Assembly: GCF_030348945.1 (NCBI RefSeq)
Contig: NZ_JAUCEN010000002.1
Span: 2,480,001-2,544,000 of the forward strand
Direction of reading: 5' to 3'
DNA: 64,000 nt
DNA from: Peribacillus sp. ACCC06369
GTDB lineage: Bacteria; Bacillota; Bacilli; Bacillales; DSM-1321
A program made the translations under genes and the position numbers. Of the stretch, positions 16,189-25,319 are shown piece by piece. Under the pieces are notes generated by a model that saw only the letters and a program-made list of their open reading frames with translations, ran no database searches and was not told the DNA's origin. The stretch's first letter is position 1. Each line of letters starts with the position of its first letter.

Positions 16189-17196
16189 ATGACAAAGAAA
16201 ATAGAACTTTCAGTGCTAGATCCCTCCCCAATTGTCGAGGGAGGATCAGCCGAACTTTCCCTTCAAAACACGCTTGATTTAGCAAAGAAAACAGAGCAGT
16301 GGGGATATAAACGGTTTTGGCTTGCTGAACATCATAATTGGGCAGGAATGGCGAGTTCAGCATCCCCGATCGTAATTGGACGAGTAGCCTCTGTCACGGA
16401 AAAAATGCGTATTGGATCAGGCGCAATGCTGCTTTCCCATTATTCTCCTCTTTCCGTGGCTGAGCAATTTGGAACATTAGAAACCTTCTTCCCTGGCCGA
16501 ATCGACCTTGGATTGGGGCGGGCACCTGGCACCGACCAATATACAGCAAATGTATTGCGGCAGCGGGTTGCTGGTGAACCTGAATTTGATGCTCGGCTTG
16601 AGGAGCTTATCGCATATCTTTATGGTACAGGAACAGCCACTAAGAATGGTTCATTTAGCATTCACGCCATTCCCGGCGAAAAAAAAAATGTGCCAATTTG
16701 GCTGTTAGGTTCAGGGTTTTATAGTGCACAATTGTCTGGAATACTTGGGTTACCATTCTCTTTCGCGGGACATTTTGCTCCAGGTAACATGATGGAGGCC
16801 ATAAAACTGTACCGGGATTATTTTCGTCCGTCTCAATTTTTGGAGGAGCCTTATGTACTGTTAGCCGTACAAGTGGTGGCTGCTGATGAGAAACAGGAGG
16901 CACAAAGGCTTGCCACTTCGATGTATCAAAAATTTCTTTTGTTAACCCGCGGACAGCCTTCGCCCATTTTGCCACCAGTTGATAATATGGACAAGCTTTG
17001 GAACGATAATGAACGCAGGGCGGTTGAAGAACAGCTTTTCACTTCCATCATCGGGGACCCTGCAGGTGTGAAGCAGCAGCTCCATGAGTTAATAGAAAAG
17101 ACTGACGCTGATGAAATTATGGCTCATACAGAGATTTTTGATCATAAGGCACGGCTGCGCTCTTATGAAATTTTGGCTCAGGCTGCAGTAAATTAA
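16189..17196 (+). CDS. Luciferase-like (MsnO8/YceB-type) monooxygenase, second of three
   Basis: A 335-residue protein. The ATG at 16189 follows AAAGGAGG (16175-16182); a longer frame from 16102 overlaps the previous gene and is not used. Markers are LSVLDPSPIVEGGSAELSL, RFWLAEHHNWAGMASSASP (His in the flavin pocket), [18 protein letters not shown] and FDHKARLRSYEILA. This is the MsnO8/YceB-like subgroup of LLM oxidoreductases, common in Bacillus but with few known substrates. It belongs to the operon of the previous gene, 31 bases downstream. Confidence 0.9.
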   Translation: MTKKIELSVLDPSPIVEGGSAELSLQNTLDLAKKTEQWGYKRFWLAEHHNWAGMASSASPIVIGRVASVTEKMRIGSGAMLLSHYSPLSVAEQFGTLETFFPGRIDLGLGRAPGTDQYTANVLRQRVAGEPEFDARLEELIAYLYGTGTATKNGSFSIHAIPGEKKNVPIWLLGSGFYSAQLSGILGLPFSFAGHFAPGNMMEAIKLYRDYFRPSQFLEEPYVLLAVQVVAADEKQEAQRLATSMYQKFLLLTRGQPSPILPPVDNMDKLWNDNERRAVEEQLFTSIIGDPAGVKQQLHELIEKTDADEIMAHTEIFDHKARLRSYEILAQAAVN

Positions 17197-17352
17197 ACAT
17201 TGTCTAGTCTAATAAAGGATGTATTTTCTGCAGATATTAAATCAGTTAAATTAATGTGATTTAGATTGAAGCAGTAAAAGAAGACAAAGAATACAACCTG
17301 TAAATTCTTTTATAGGTTTGAAACGAAATTTTTAAAGAAAGAAGATGAGCAT

Positions 17353-18378
17353 ATGCCTGAAAATAATACAAAACAAATTACGGATATTCCATTCTCGGTC
17401 CTGGATCTCTCTCCAATTGCAGATGGAAGGACGCCGGCTGATTCTTTTCGCAATACTTTGGAGCTGGCCCGGCTCGCTGAAAAGCTGGGGTATAACCGAT
17501 ATTGGCTCGCTGAGCATCATAATATGCCATTTATCGCCAGCTCTGCAACATCGGTAGTCATTTCCCATGTTGCAGCAGGTACATCAAAAATCCGGGTAGG
17601 TTCAGGCGGCATTATGCTGCCGAATCATGCACCTCTTGTTATTGCTGAGCAATTTGGTACTCTGGAATCATTATATCCAGGACGTATTGATCTTGGCTTG
17701 GGCCGTGCACCTGGCACTGATCAGCTTACCGCACGTGCATTAAGACGTGACTTGAGAAGTTCAGGAGAAGATTTCCCTGAGCAGCTGGCTGAGCTCCGGA
17801 ATTACTTTGACCCTTCCCTGGCACAAGGATATAGTCATGTTAAAGCAATTCCGGGTGAGGGATTAAACATACCTATTTGGCTGTTAGGTTCGAGCGGATA
17901 CAGTGCTCAGCTGGCAGGAGAGCTTGGACTGCCGTTTGCATTTGCGAGCCATTTCTCGCCGCATAACACACTGCCGGCTATCCAGCTGTACCGCCGTTCG
18001 TTTAAGCCTTCTAAAGTACTGGACAAGCCGCATGCAATGGTAGGGCTAAACATCATTGCGGCCGATACAGATCAAGAAGCTGAGCGGCTCGCTACAACAT
18101 TGCAGCAGCAGTTCTTGAATTTGATGCGCGGGAAGGAAGTCCCATTGCAGCCGCCAGTGGATAATATTAATGATATAGCGAGCGACTATGAAATAGCTGC
18201 CCTTGAGAATCAATTAGGAACTTCGATTGTCGGCAGCCCTCAAATCGTAAAAGAAAAGCTGGAAAAGGTTCTGGATGAAAGTCAAGCCGATGAAATTATG
18301 GCAATCGCCCAGGTTTATGATCATAAGGCACGCCTCCATTCCTATGAAATATTGGCAGATATTACTCAGCTAAAATAG
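17353..18378 (+). CDS. Luciferase-like (MsnO8/YceB-type) monooxygenase, third of three
   Basis: A 341-residue paralogue of the preceding gene with the same blocks: [55 protein letters not shown], then [18 protein letters not shown]. The two proteins are clearly tandem relatives but diverged, and this gene is GC-richer. It is separated from the previous gene by 156 non-coding bases, so it may have its own promoter. The ATG at 17353 sits after GAAAGAAGATG, a weak ribosome binding site. Substrate unknown. Confidence 0.9.
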   Translation: MPENNTKQITDIPFSVLDLSPIADGRTPADSFRNTLELARLAEKLGYNRYWLAEHHNMPFIASSATSVVISHVAAGTSKIRVGSGGIMLPNHAPLVIAEQFGTLESLYPGRIDLGLGRAPGTDQLTARALRRDLRSSGEDFPEQLAELRNYFDPSLAQGYSHVKAIPGEGLNIPIWLLGSSGYSAQLAGELGLPFAFASHFSPHNTLPAIQLYRRSFKPSKVLDKPHAMVGLNIIAADTDQEAERLATTLQQQFLNLMRGKEVPLQPPVDNINDIASDYEIAALENQLGTSIVGSPQIVKEKLEKVLDESQADEIMAIAQVYDHKARLHSYEILADITQLK

Positions 18379-18396
18379 GTCAAAACTGTCCTCACC

Positions 18397-18633
18397 ATGG
18401 AAGAAACGTTGTTGCAATTAGTGGACAAGTTAGCGGACCAGGACCTGGATTATCTCCATATTTCTGTGGCGGCTTTTGGAACGGATCAATCCGTGATGAT
18501 AACAATCAGACATCCATGAGCGTGTCAGCAATCGTGTTCCTGTGATGGGTGTTGGGATGCTGCGGACACCCGATGAGATGAAAGCATTTGAAACAGGTGT
18601 ACCTTTATTCGCTTTAGGGAGGGAATTGATTTT
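18397..18633 (+). pseudogene. C-terminal remnant of an old-yellow-enzyme-type flavin oxidoreductase
   Basis: Two frames together read LVDKLADQDLDYLHISVAAF, then NGSIRDDNNQTSMSV, then NRVPVMGVGMLRTPDEMKA and FETGVPLFALGREL, the late barrel of NADH:flavin oxidoreductases (phosphate-binding loop VGMLRTPDEM and ALGRE). One missing T in the TTTTGG stretch and a second shift break it. The N-terminal two thirds are absent. It may mark where the luciferase-like cluster was once joined to an ene-reductase gene. Confidence 0.75.
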
Positions 18634-18855
18634 TTCATTTCTTCCCTCTTCTATTTCTTTAAAACCACGTTTAAACATACAAGGCGATTTTACTGTATGG
18701 GAGAAGTTGCTTGATAGTCGAGATAATGAGGTTTTAAGTAATATAAGTAATCCTGATAAAAAGTGATAAGTGAGGAAGAGTATAATATGAGGATGGATTA
18801 GACAGTTTGAAAAATGTTATATTTTTTACAGTTATGATAAGAAAGGGGCTTTATT

Positions 18856-19695
18856 ATGAACCCAAATATCCTAAACCGAAATAATGTAAATATCAAAGGT
18901 AATGGAGAACAAACTATGATATTCGCACCAGGTTTTGGATGTGACCAAACGGTATGGAAATCTGTATCTGAATCATTTGAAAGTGATAATCAAATTATTT
19001 TATTTGATTATGTTGGGATGGGTAAATCAGATGTAAAGGCATTTGATCCGAATAAATACAGCAAACTTTCCGGTTATGTCCAAGATGTGATAGATGTTTG
19101 TTCAGCCTTAAATCTTAAAAATGCAATATTTGTTGGTCATTCCGTTTCAGGAATGATTGGTTTACTAGCATCACTACAACATCCAGAGTATTTTTCCCGT
19201 CTTATTTTGATCGGTCCATCCCCTTGTTACCTTAATGACCTCCCTGAATATTTTGGAGGTTTTGAGAAAGAAGATTTGATAGGCTTAATTGATATGATGG
19301 ATAAAAATTATATCGGCTGGGCAACTTTTTTTGCTTCAACCGTTACAAATAATCCCGGTCGGCCAGATGTTGCAAACGAGCTGGAAAATCGTTTTTGTTC
19401 TACTGATCCCGTCATTGCTCGTAAATTTGCAGAGGCTTGTTTCTTTGCAGATAACCGTGAGGACTTGCCAAAAGTTACAGTACCTTCTCTAATCATACAA
19501 TGTTCTGAAGATGTAATTGCTCCTACCGTAGTAGGTGAGTATCTGAGTCAACATGTACCCAAAAGTACGATTACATATATGAAAGCAGCAGGACACTGCC
19601 CGCATATGAGTCATCCTGAAGAGACGGTTCAATTAATCCGTGATTATTTGGGGAAATTTCCTAGTAAAGTTGTTTTGAGCCCGGCTTATGAATGA
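18856..19695 (+). CDS. rsbQ: RsbQ-like alpha/beta hydrolase (stress signalling), copy 1
   Basis: A 279-residue alpha/beta hydrolase of the RsbQ/KAI2/D14 group. The triad is visible: Ser in [12 protein letters not shown] (about 97), Asp in QCSEDVIAP and His in [12 protein letters not shown]. RsbQ in B. subtilis is needed for the RsbP phosphatase to sense energy stress and activate sigma-B; it is thought to supply or sense a small hydrophobic ligand. The gene overlaps the rsbP start by eight bases, a typical arrangement. AAAGGGGC precedes the ATG. A second full copy lies at 59599-60462 on the other strand. Confidence 0.92.
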   Translation: MNPNILNRNNVNIKGNGEQTMIFAPGFGCDQTVWKSVSESFESDNQIILFDYVGMGKSDVKAFDPNKYSKLSGYVQDVIDVCSALNLKNAIFVGHSVSGMIGLLASLQHPEYFSRLILIGPSPCYLNDLPEYFGGFEKEDLIGLIDMMDKNYIGWATFFASTVTNNPGRPDVANELENRFCSTDPVIARKFAEACFFADNREDLPKVTVPSLIIQCSEDVIAPTVVGEYLSQHVPKSTITYMKAAGHCPHMSHPEETVQLIRDYLGKFPSKVVLSPAYE

Positions 19696-20899
19696 GCAAT
19701 TAAACCATGCTCCTTGTGGTTTTGTTACACTTTCAAAGGAGGGCATTCTTTTATCTATTAATCAGACATTAGTACAATTGCTTGGATATAGTTCAGAGCA
19801 ACTGGTTGGACATCACATCAACGTAATTCTTGCTAAATCTGCCCGGTTATTTATTCAACTTTATTTCTTTCCATTAGTAACCGTTCAACATCGAATAGAG
19901 GAAATGTATCTCTCGCTTACAAATGTAAGTGGAGAGGAAATACCAGTTCTGATTAACGCCACCCTCAGCCAAGATACGGATAACCAAGTTATAACGTGTG
20001 TCGTTATACCTATGCAAAGAAGAATCGAATACGTAAACCAGTTAATTATATCAAAAAAACTTGCTGAGGATGCTCTAAAGGAAACAAGTGAAGCTAATTC
20101 TAAATTGGAGAAAGCCCTTAAGGACTTGGAGGAAAATCAGCAGAAACTTTTGGAGGTTAATAAACAGAACGAAAAATTCAAAAGAGATACTCATAATGAA
20201 TTGAAACTAGCGAAGAAAATACAAGAAAGGTCACTACCTGAAACTATTTCTGATGATCACATTGAGATTGAATCATATTATTTTGCATCGAGGGAATTGT
20301 CAGGTGATATTTATGGTTGCTATCAAATAAATAAACATCGGTATGGAATTATTTTATTAGATGTAATGGGACATGGTATTTCTTCCGCACTTATAACCAT
20401 GTCTCTTCAATCTTTATTCCAAAGGTTGATTACAAAAGGAGCTGCTACTAATGTAGTTATAAAAGAATTAGATGATCATTTACATACTTTGTTCCATAAC
20501 AATCAAGATTCCTGGCATTATTGCACGGCTATTTATCTTATTATTGATACCGACAAACAAACTATTGAATATACGAATTCTGGTCATCCACCAGCTATTT
20601 TTCAGAATTCTGCAGGGAATCAGCTAGAACTACGAGCAACCTCGCCCCCAATAGGAACATTTGAGGGAATACAGTTTAAAATAGAAACATTTAATTATGA
20701 TAAAGGTAGCAAGATCCTTCTATACACAGATGGTGTCTCGGAGCCTCTTGGCTTCCACCGGTTGGGTTCCTTGTTAATGGAGCACTCATCTGATTCTTTG
20801 ATTGGGTTAAAAGAAAAAATTTTGCAATCACTTCAGAATGAAGGAGAAGAGAAATTTAAAAATGATGATCAGTGTTTTATTTTGATTGATTTAAAATAA
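19688..20899 (+). CDS. rsbP: RsbP-like PAS-PP2C phosphatase, copy 1
   Basis: A 403-residue protein, equal in length to B. subtilis RsbP. Residues 1-115 form a PAS domain ([23 protein letters not shown]), residues 120-185 a coiled coil rich in Lys and Glu, and 190-403 a SpoIIE/RsbU-type PP2C domain. Metal-binding acidic residues appear in [29 protein letters not shown] and [10 protein letters not shown]. It should dephosphorylate an RsbV-type anti-anti-sigma factor, releasing sigma-B. No RsbV, RsbW or sigB gene is in the window. It ends just before a terminator. Confidence 0.92.
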   Translation: MNEQLNHAPCGFVTLSKEGILLSINQTLVQLLGYSSEQLVGHHINVILAKSARLFIQLYFFPLVTVQHRIEEMYLSLTNVSGEEIPVLINATLSQDTDNQVITCVVIPMQRRIEYVNQLIISKKLAEDALKETSEANSKLEKALKDLEENQQKLLEVNKQNEKFKRDTHNELKLAKKIQERSLPETISDDHIEIESYYFASRELSGDIYGCYQINKHRYGIILLDVMGHGISSALITMSLQSLFQRLITKGAATNVVIKELDDHLHTLFHNNQDSWHYCTAIYLIIDTDKQTIEYTNSGHPPAIFQNSAGNQLELRATSPPIGTFEGIQFKIETFNYDKGSKILLYTDGVSEPLGFHRLGSLLMEHSSDSLIGLKEKILQSLQNEGEEKFKNDDQCFILIDLK

Positions 20900-20941
20900 A
20901 ATATTAACACAATATTTAAAGTAGACCAAAACTTATTTAAT

Positions 20942-20978
20942 ACCCATGATATTAGATTCATGGGTTTATTTTCTTTCC
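20942..20978 (+). terminator. Terminator of rsbQP copy 1
   Basis: ACCCATGA (20942-20949) pairs with TCATGGGT (20958-20965), followed by TTATTTTCTTT. Confidence 0.75.
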
Positions 20979-21035
20979 AATGTTTTTTCGCCTTGAATTA
21001 TACAATTCACTTTTGCGTTGGCTGAAGAAGATCGG

Positions 21036-21060
21036 AGCTGCCTTTAAGGCAGCTTTTTGT
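21036..21060 (+). terminator. Short AGCTGCC hairpin with T run
   Basis: AGCTGCC-TTTAA-GGCAGCT then TTTTT. The same AAGGCAGCTTTTT-TTATGCAAC string recurs around 3970-3997 without its left arm, and similar cores occur near 29290 and 57785. Confidence 0.55.
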
Positions 21061-21200
21061 TATGCAACTAAACCAGCCAATAGTTTGTCAATATTTTTCA
21101 ATAAAACCTTAAAATATTTCATGCTATACTAAATTTGTGCATACCAAATAACCTTCCAAGTTTCTGTGTTTGGAAAGTTCTGGGTGGTTTAGTTATACTT

Positions 21201-22439
21201 TCAAACTAGCCTATCTTGGAAAGGTGAGTTGCTTTTTAAAAGTGCATAAATCCAATGTAAGAGTTTATTGGCACATGCTATCACAGCTACTTTAAAGGGC
21301 TTTCCTTCTTCACGTTTCTTATCATAAAACTCTCGTAATCGCTTGTTACGAGGGATGATTTCATCTGTCGTTTTCTTCTTGCGACAATCACGAATGGCAC
21401 ATTTAACAGCCATATACAAGGCGTGTCTTAGTCTGCCAGAACCTCTTTTGGTAATCCGATTTACTGTGCCTTTAAATTTACCTGATTCAAAGATACTTGG
21501 ATCAATTCCGGCAAATGCCACTAGTTTTTTAGGGTGATTAAACCGTTCAATCTCTCCAATTTCAGAAATAATCGTTGCAGCGATTTTTTCACCGATTCCA
21601 GGGATGGATTGGATAATCTTATATTCTTCAATTTCTTTTGCCAAAGCATCTATCTCGTCTTCAAATTTGGATAGGTGCTTTTGGTATTCTAGAAGCATTT
21701 TTATATACATTTCAAGGCTTAAAATGTGACTCTGATATAAGGTTCTCTGAAAAGGGTTTCGAGCTGAGGCAGCCGTAAGTTTCTCTGCCTGTGTATTCGC
21801 CCACTTTTTAGAACGACTTGGACAAAGTTCATTAATCCTATTTGCTACAGTTTCTTCACCGACTGCTAATATGTCTTCAGAAGTAGGGAATTCTAATAGA
21901 GTAAGCAAAGAAACAACCGAATACAAATCTCCAAAAACCCCTCTATATTCAGGAAATACTTGATCAAGAACAGCCTGGAACTGTAGTTTTGTTTGTACAT
22001 AGATACCTGTTATATTTTCGTGTTGTCTTGAAAGATTACGAAGATTTAAGAGTTGTATCCCTCGTTTTTTATAAGGCTCTAAATCCTCTTTATAGTACAG
22101 CTCGCAGAGGTGACGTGCATCGATTATATCTGTCTTTACTTTGCGTAAACTTGAGCTCTTCGCACGATAAGAAATGAGTGGGTTAACGACAATTAATAAG
22201 TAGCCTCTCTCCTCAAAATACTGTACAACTGGCGTATGATAATGCCCCGTGGATTCCAATACAATCGGAGGTTTGATTCCTGTTTTATTTTCTATTTTTC
22301 TCAGAAACTGAAATAGCGTTTCTAATCCTTCAATGGTATGTGTAACTTTGAAACTGCCTTGATAAGGCTTCTTCTTTTCCAAGAATGCTTGAACCTGACT
22401 TTCACCTTTAGCTACATCCAGACCAACCACTGGATTCAT
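21201..22439 (-). CDS. IS110-family transposase (IS110-like group)
   Basis: An intact 412-residue DEDD/serine recombinase, not closely related to the one at 4445-5572. N-terminal acidic residues are in VVGLDVAKGES (6), VLESTGHYHTP (about 62) and LRKVKTDIIDARHLCEL (about 105-110). A long helical middle follows. The C-terminal part has IIQSIPGIGEKIAATIISEI, VAFAGIDPSIFESGKF and the Ser-bearing TVNRITKRGSGRLRHALY. It faces a GC-rich structured stretch of about 180 bases just upstream, as expected for a group with an upstream bridge RNA. The gene looks intact and possibly mobile. Confidence 0.9.
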   Translation of the reverse strand: MNPVVGLDVAKGESQVQAFLEKKKPYQGSFKVTHTIEGLETLFQFLRKIENKTGIKPPIVLESTGHYHTPVVQYFEERGYLLIVVNPLISYRAKSSSLRKVKTDIIDARHLCELYYKEDLEPYKKRGIQLLNLRNLSRQHENITGIYVQTKLQFQAVLDQVFPEYRGVFGDLYSVVSLLTLLEFPTSEDILAVGEETVANRINELCPSRSKKWANTQAEKLTAASARNPFQRTLYQSHILSLEMYIKMLLEYQKHLSKFEDEIDALAKEIEEYKIIQSIPGIGEKIAATIISEIGEIERFNHPKKLVAFAGIDPSIFESGKFKGTVNRITKRGSGRLRHALYMAVKCAIRDCRKKKTTDEIIPRNKRLREFYDKKREEGKPFKVAVIACANKLLHWIYALLKSNSPFQDRLV

Positions 22440-22454
22440 TTTTTATCTCCTCCA

Positions 22455-22640
22455 AAAACATAATATTTGCCGGTAACCCCTAATCCTTCTTGCAGTATCA
22501 TAGCTTCGCTTGTTATACGAGATCTTGGTCCCAACCAGCCAAATCATGTTTAAGCAAGTAGGGGGCGAACTGTTTAGTTGACGGGATCTTAAGCCCCACG
22601 GGCAGGTACGTTCTACCCCGGCTACCGTTATATTAAAACT
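22455..22640 (-). ncRNA. Putative bridge RNA upstream of the IS110-family transposase
   Basis: Between the transposase start and an AT-rich flank lies a GC-rich stretch without ORFs, with self-complementary parts such as GGTAACCCC/GGGGCTTA, GATCTTGG...GGGATC and CCCCGGCTACCG. Its place in the 5' non-coding end fits IS110-group elements, where a structured bridge RNA guides target and donor choice. This is inference from position and composition; no covariance model was run. Confidence 0.45.
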
Positions 22641-22743
22641 ATATAAAAATTGGTCAACCAGAAATATCTGGCTGACCTAATAATACGAAGGGGCAGGTTA
22701 GTTTAACAATGGGATTTAGTCTTACATTATACAACGTAGTCAG

Positions 22744-22774
22744 GCCCCCCCATCAACCATTATGAAGGGGGGGC
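22744..22774. other. Strong G/C hairpin
   Basis: GCCCCCCC (22744-22751) faces GGGGGGGC (22767-22774) across a 15-base loop. It is followed on the plus strand by TAATTTAATTT, so it may act as a weak terminator or mark the outer edge of the IS110-family insertion. Confidence 0.4.
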
Positions 22775-22890
22775 TAATTTAATTTATATTAACAAACTAG
22801 GTAGAGCTAATCTGCAAATTTACACTCCAACCAAGTACTGTTCCAACCGTAGGTTAAGAAAATAAGTGTTATTATATTGGCTACATATCG

Positions 22891-23310
22891 TTAAAAATCA
22901 GACTTTATTATTGTATCTAATGCTTTTTTTAGTACTACTTTATCATTATCCGACAAGTTTTGAAGAACCTTATTATTCAACTTAATTGTTGCAGCTTCAA
23001 CTTCATCTCTGATTTCTTTAGATTTTTGAGTAGCCATCACTAAAACATTTCTACGATTTTTTGGATCTACCGAACGTTTTATTAATTCAGCTTTTTGCAT
23101 TTTATCTAATATCCCCGAGACAGTAGGAGCTTCTAAATATACCATTTCTCCAATTTGTTTAGGAGATAATTGTCCTTCTCTCCACAAACAATTCAACACA
23201 CCATATTGAGCTGGTGTTACTCCATATTCCTCTAAAAGCTTGCTGAAATATTTAAAAACTTTATTCTGACTAGCACTTAGTAAAAAGTTCATGCAATCTT
23301 TTAATTCCAT
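22891..23310 (-). CDS. MarR-family transcriptional regulator
   Basis: A 139-residue MarR protein with the dimer helices LLSASQNKVFKYFSKLLEE, winged helix LSPKQIGEMVYLEAPTVSGIL and wing KRSVDPKNRRNVLVMA. It has one Cys near the N-terminus (DCMNFLL) and one in LNCLWREG, so thiol or quinone sensing is possible but unproven. It is divergent from the YhfP-like reductase gene, with a perfect palindrome between them, which is the usual layout for local repression of both genes. Confidence 0.9.
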   Translation of the reverse strand: MELKDCMNFLLSASQNKVFKYFSKLLEEYGVTPAQYGVLNCLWREGQLSPKQIGEMVYLEAPTVSGILDKMQKAELIKRSVDPKNRRNVLVMATQKSKEIRDEVEAATIKLNNKVLQNLSDNDKVVLKKALDTIIKSDF

Positions 23311-23363
23311 AGTATCTCCTCCATATTGACATTACCTATAATATCATGTTAGTTTTTGTAATG

Positions 23364-23388
23364 AAACATTTTTGGTACAAAAATGTTT
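23364..23388. promoter_or_regulatory. Perfect 11-base inverted repeat, likely MarR operator
   Basis: AAACATTTTTG - GTA - CAAAAATGTTT lies 26 bases before the reductase start and 54 bases from the marR start. Size and symmetry fit a MarR dimer site that would control both divergent promoters. Confidence 0.75.
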
Positions 23389-23413
23389 TGTATCAAAAGG
23401 GAGGTAGATATCT

Positions 23414-24400
23414 ATGAATACATTCAAGGCAATAATTGTAAAAGAAAAACATGATCAAGTAATTTATGGTTTGGAAGATGTTAATCTTGACAGTCTTTCG
23501 GACGGCGAGGTTTTAATTAAGGTGTCATATTCTTCAATAAACTATAAGGATATGTTAGCTGTTCAAAAAAATGGAGGAGTTATTCGGAATTACCCAATGA
23601 TCCCCGGAATTGATTTAAGTGGAACCATTGTTCATACAACAGATAATCGTTACACAGAGGGACAGGAAGTTGTTGTTACAGGTTTTGCTATGGGGATGAG
23701 CCATACAGGAGGATTTGCAGAATATGCTAGAGTCCCTGGAGATTGGATTGTTCCTATGCCAGTCAACTTATCCTTAAAAGATGCTATGGTTTTTGGAACA
23801 GCAGGGTTTACGGCTGCCCTTTCTATCATAGCTTTAGAGGAGAAAGGTATGGATATAATTAAAAACCCTAGGATTCTAGTCACTGGTTCAACTGGTGGAG
23901 TAGGTAGTATTGCTTTACAAATTTTATCTAAAATTGGTTACAAAAATATTGCTGCTTTAGTTCGAAAAGAACACCAAATAGAGGTAGCTATATCTTTAGG
24001 AGCTACCGATGTCATTTTTGTAAATGAATTAGGAGTGCAAAATAAACCATTAAATAAGCAAAAGTTTGACTTTGTCCTAGATACTGTTGGTGGGGAAATT
24101 GCTTCTGTATTAATTCCTCAAATTTCTTATGGTGGAAGTATGAGTATGTGTGGGAATGCAGGTGGTATAAAACTAACATCAACAGTATTGCCGTTTATAC
24201 TTAGAGGAATTAACCTTTTGGGAATTGATTCTGTAAATGTACCAATCAAAGATCGTTGTTATATTTGGGAGAAAATAGCAAATGAATGGAATATTTCTCA
24301 AACTACTCTAATAAGTGAAATTTCACTTGAAGAATTACCTCAAACGATTGAAGCGATTAAAAATGGTCACCATTTGGGAAGAACAATTATTAAATATTAA
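23414..24400 (+). CDS. yhfP: YhdH/YhfP-family NADPH quinone/acrylyl-CoA reductase
   Basis: A 328-residue medium-chain dehydrogenase without the structural or catalytic zinc residues. It shows INYKDML, PMIPGIDLSGTI, GFAEYARVP and the NADPH loop VTGSTGGVGSIALQIL (about 157). C-terminal FDFVLDTVGG and LLGIDSVNVP are typical for YhdH/YhfP. The family reduces acrylyl-CoA or quinones. It starts after AAGGGAGG and is divergent from MarR; a role in removing electrophiles or quinones sensed by the regulator is inference. Close to 330-residue B. subtilis YhfP in length. Confidence 0.88.
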   Translation: MNTFKAIIVKEKHDQVIYGLEDVNLDSLSDGEVLIKVSYSSINYKDMLAVQKNGGVIRNYPMIPGIDLSGTIVHTTDNRYTEGQEVVVTGFAMGMSHTGGFAEYARVPGDWIVPMPVNLSLKDAMVFGTAGFTAALSIIALEEKGMDIIKNPRILVTGSTGGVGSIALQILSKIGYKNIAALVRKEHQIEVAISLGATDVIFVNELGVQNKPLNKQKFDFVLDTVGGEIASVLIPQISYGGSMSMCGNAGGIKLTSTVLPFILRGINLLGIDSVNVPIKDRCYIWEKIANEWNISQTTLISEISLEELPQTIEAIKNGHHLGRTIIKY

Positions 24401-24714
24401 AAAACATTAAACCTTTTTCAAGAAGTAAACAATGCTTATCTTACTATAATCGATAGATATACCAAATTTTTAATAGAACTGCATGTATCTGCAGTTATTT
24501 ACCACCCTATACCATCACTGGTATAGGGTGGAAAAAGGGGAGTTTGTGAAGGATTACACTTAGGAAGAATTGCTGACTTTACAAAAGGTAAATTAGTAAG
24601 GATAAATAGTGATGAATCGAAAAGAAGGTGCTTTTGAGTGAAACTATTATTTGGAATTTAATGCATAAGATTGGAACCAATGCCCATTTCAAACGTAAGT
24701 AATGTAAAAGACTT
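24401..24714. other. Intergenic stretch with a perfect 13-base hairpin
   Basis: No gene seen. CCACCCTATACCA (24502-24514) pairs perfectly with 24519-24531 across a TCAC loop, followed by AAAAAGGGG rather than T's. It may end transcription from yhfP weakly, or be a remnant of an inserted element. Confidence 0.45.
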
Positions 24715-25132
24715 AAATATTACGTGGAGGGAAGTTTTATGCAAGTTCCAAAGACTTTCTCCAGTATAATACAGCAAGAGATGAAGTAGCACTCATTACG
24801 AAAAAGGTGTTCAGCATTTTACCAAAGTTTTTGGTTGAGGTGAATGGTCGAGAGGTATTAACAATAAAGAAGGAATTTCCTTCTTAAAAGCACGATATAC
24901 AATTGATGCGGCAGGCATTGAGGTACATGGTAATTGGTTGGATATGGATTTTTAAGTTTTACAGCATGGTAAAATCGTAGGTGAAGTGGGCAAGGAGTGG
25001 TTCACTTGGGGCGATAGCTACAGGTTCAAATAATAGATGAAGAGATGGGAACCCATTATTATTTCACTCGTTGTTGCATTTGATTGTGTGAAGGCTGATC
25101 AAGCAGCTGCTTCATCAGCAGCGTCGATTTAA
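24715..25132 (+). pseudogene. LURP-one-related/YxjI-like protein, frameshifted
   Basis: Several plus-strand frames join into a YxjI-type protein: YVEGSFMQVPKTFS, then YNTARDEVALITKKVFSIL and PKFLVEVNGREVLTIKKEF, then KARYTIDAAGIEVHGNW, HGKIVGEVGKEWFTWGDSY, and ending VVAFDCVKADQAAASSAAS. At least three frame changes and in-frame stops are present. The family has a tubby-like beta-barrel and is common in Bacillus; function unclear. The first 30 or so residues are not recognisable. Confidence 0.8.
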
Positions 25133-25241
25133 AGTAGAAGTGTAAAATAAAAAGGCTGACAGTTTTTAAAAAATCACTGCTTGAATAGGTGCGGTGAATC
25201 GTATCATAAGTATATGAGGTTTTTATTCTATACAAAGAAAT

Positions 25242-25279
25242 AAATGACACCTAGACTGCACTATGTCTAGGTGTCATTT
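25242..25279. terminator. Terminator of benE (bidirectional)
   Basis: A perfect 15-base stem AAATGACACCTAGAC (25242-25256) with its complement at 25265-25279, flanked by A/T-rich tails on both sides, 40 bases beyond the benE stop. Confidence 0.8.
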
Positions 25280-25319
25280 ATTTTGTCATGAGATGTATCC
25301 GAGGTCTAAAGAAACGGTG

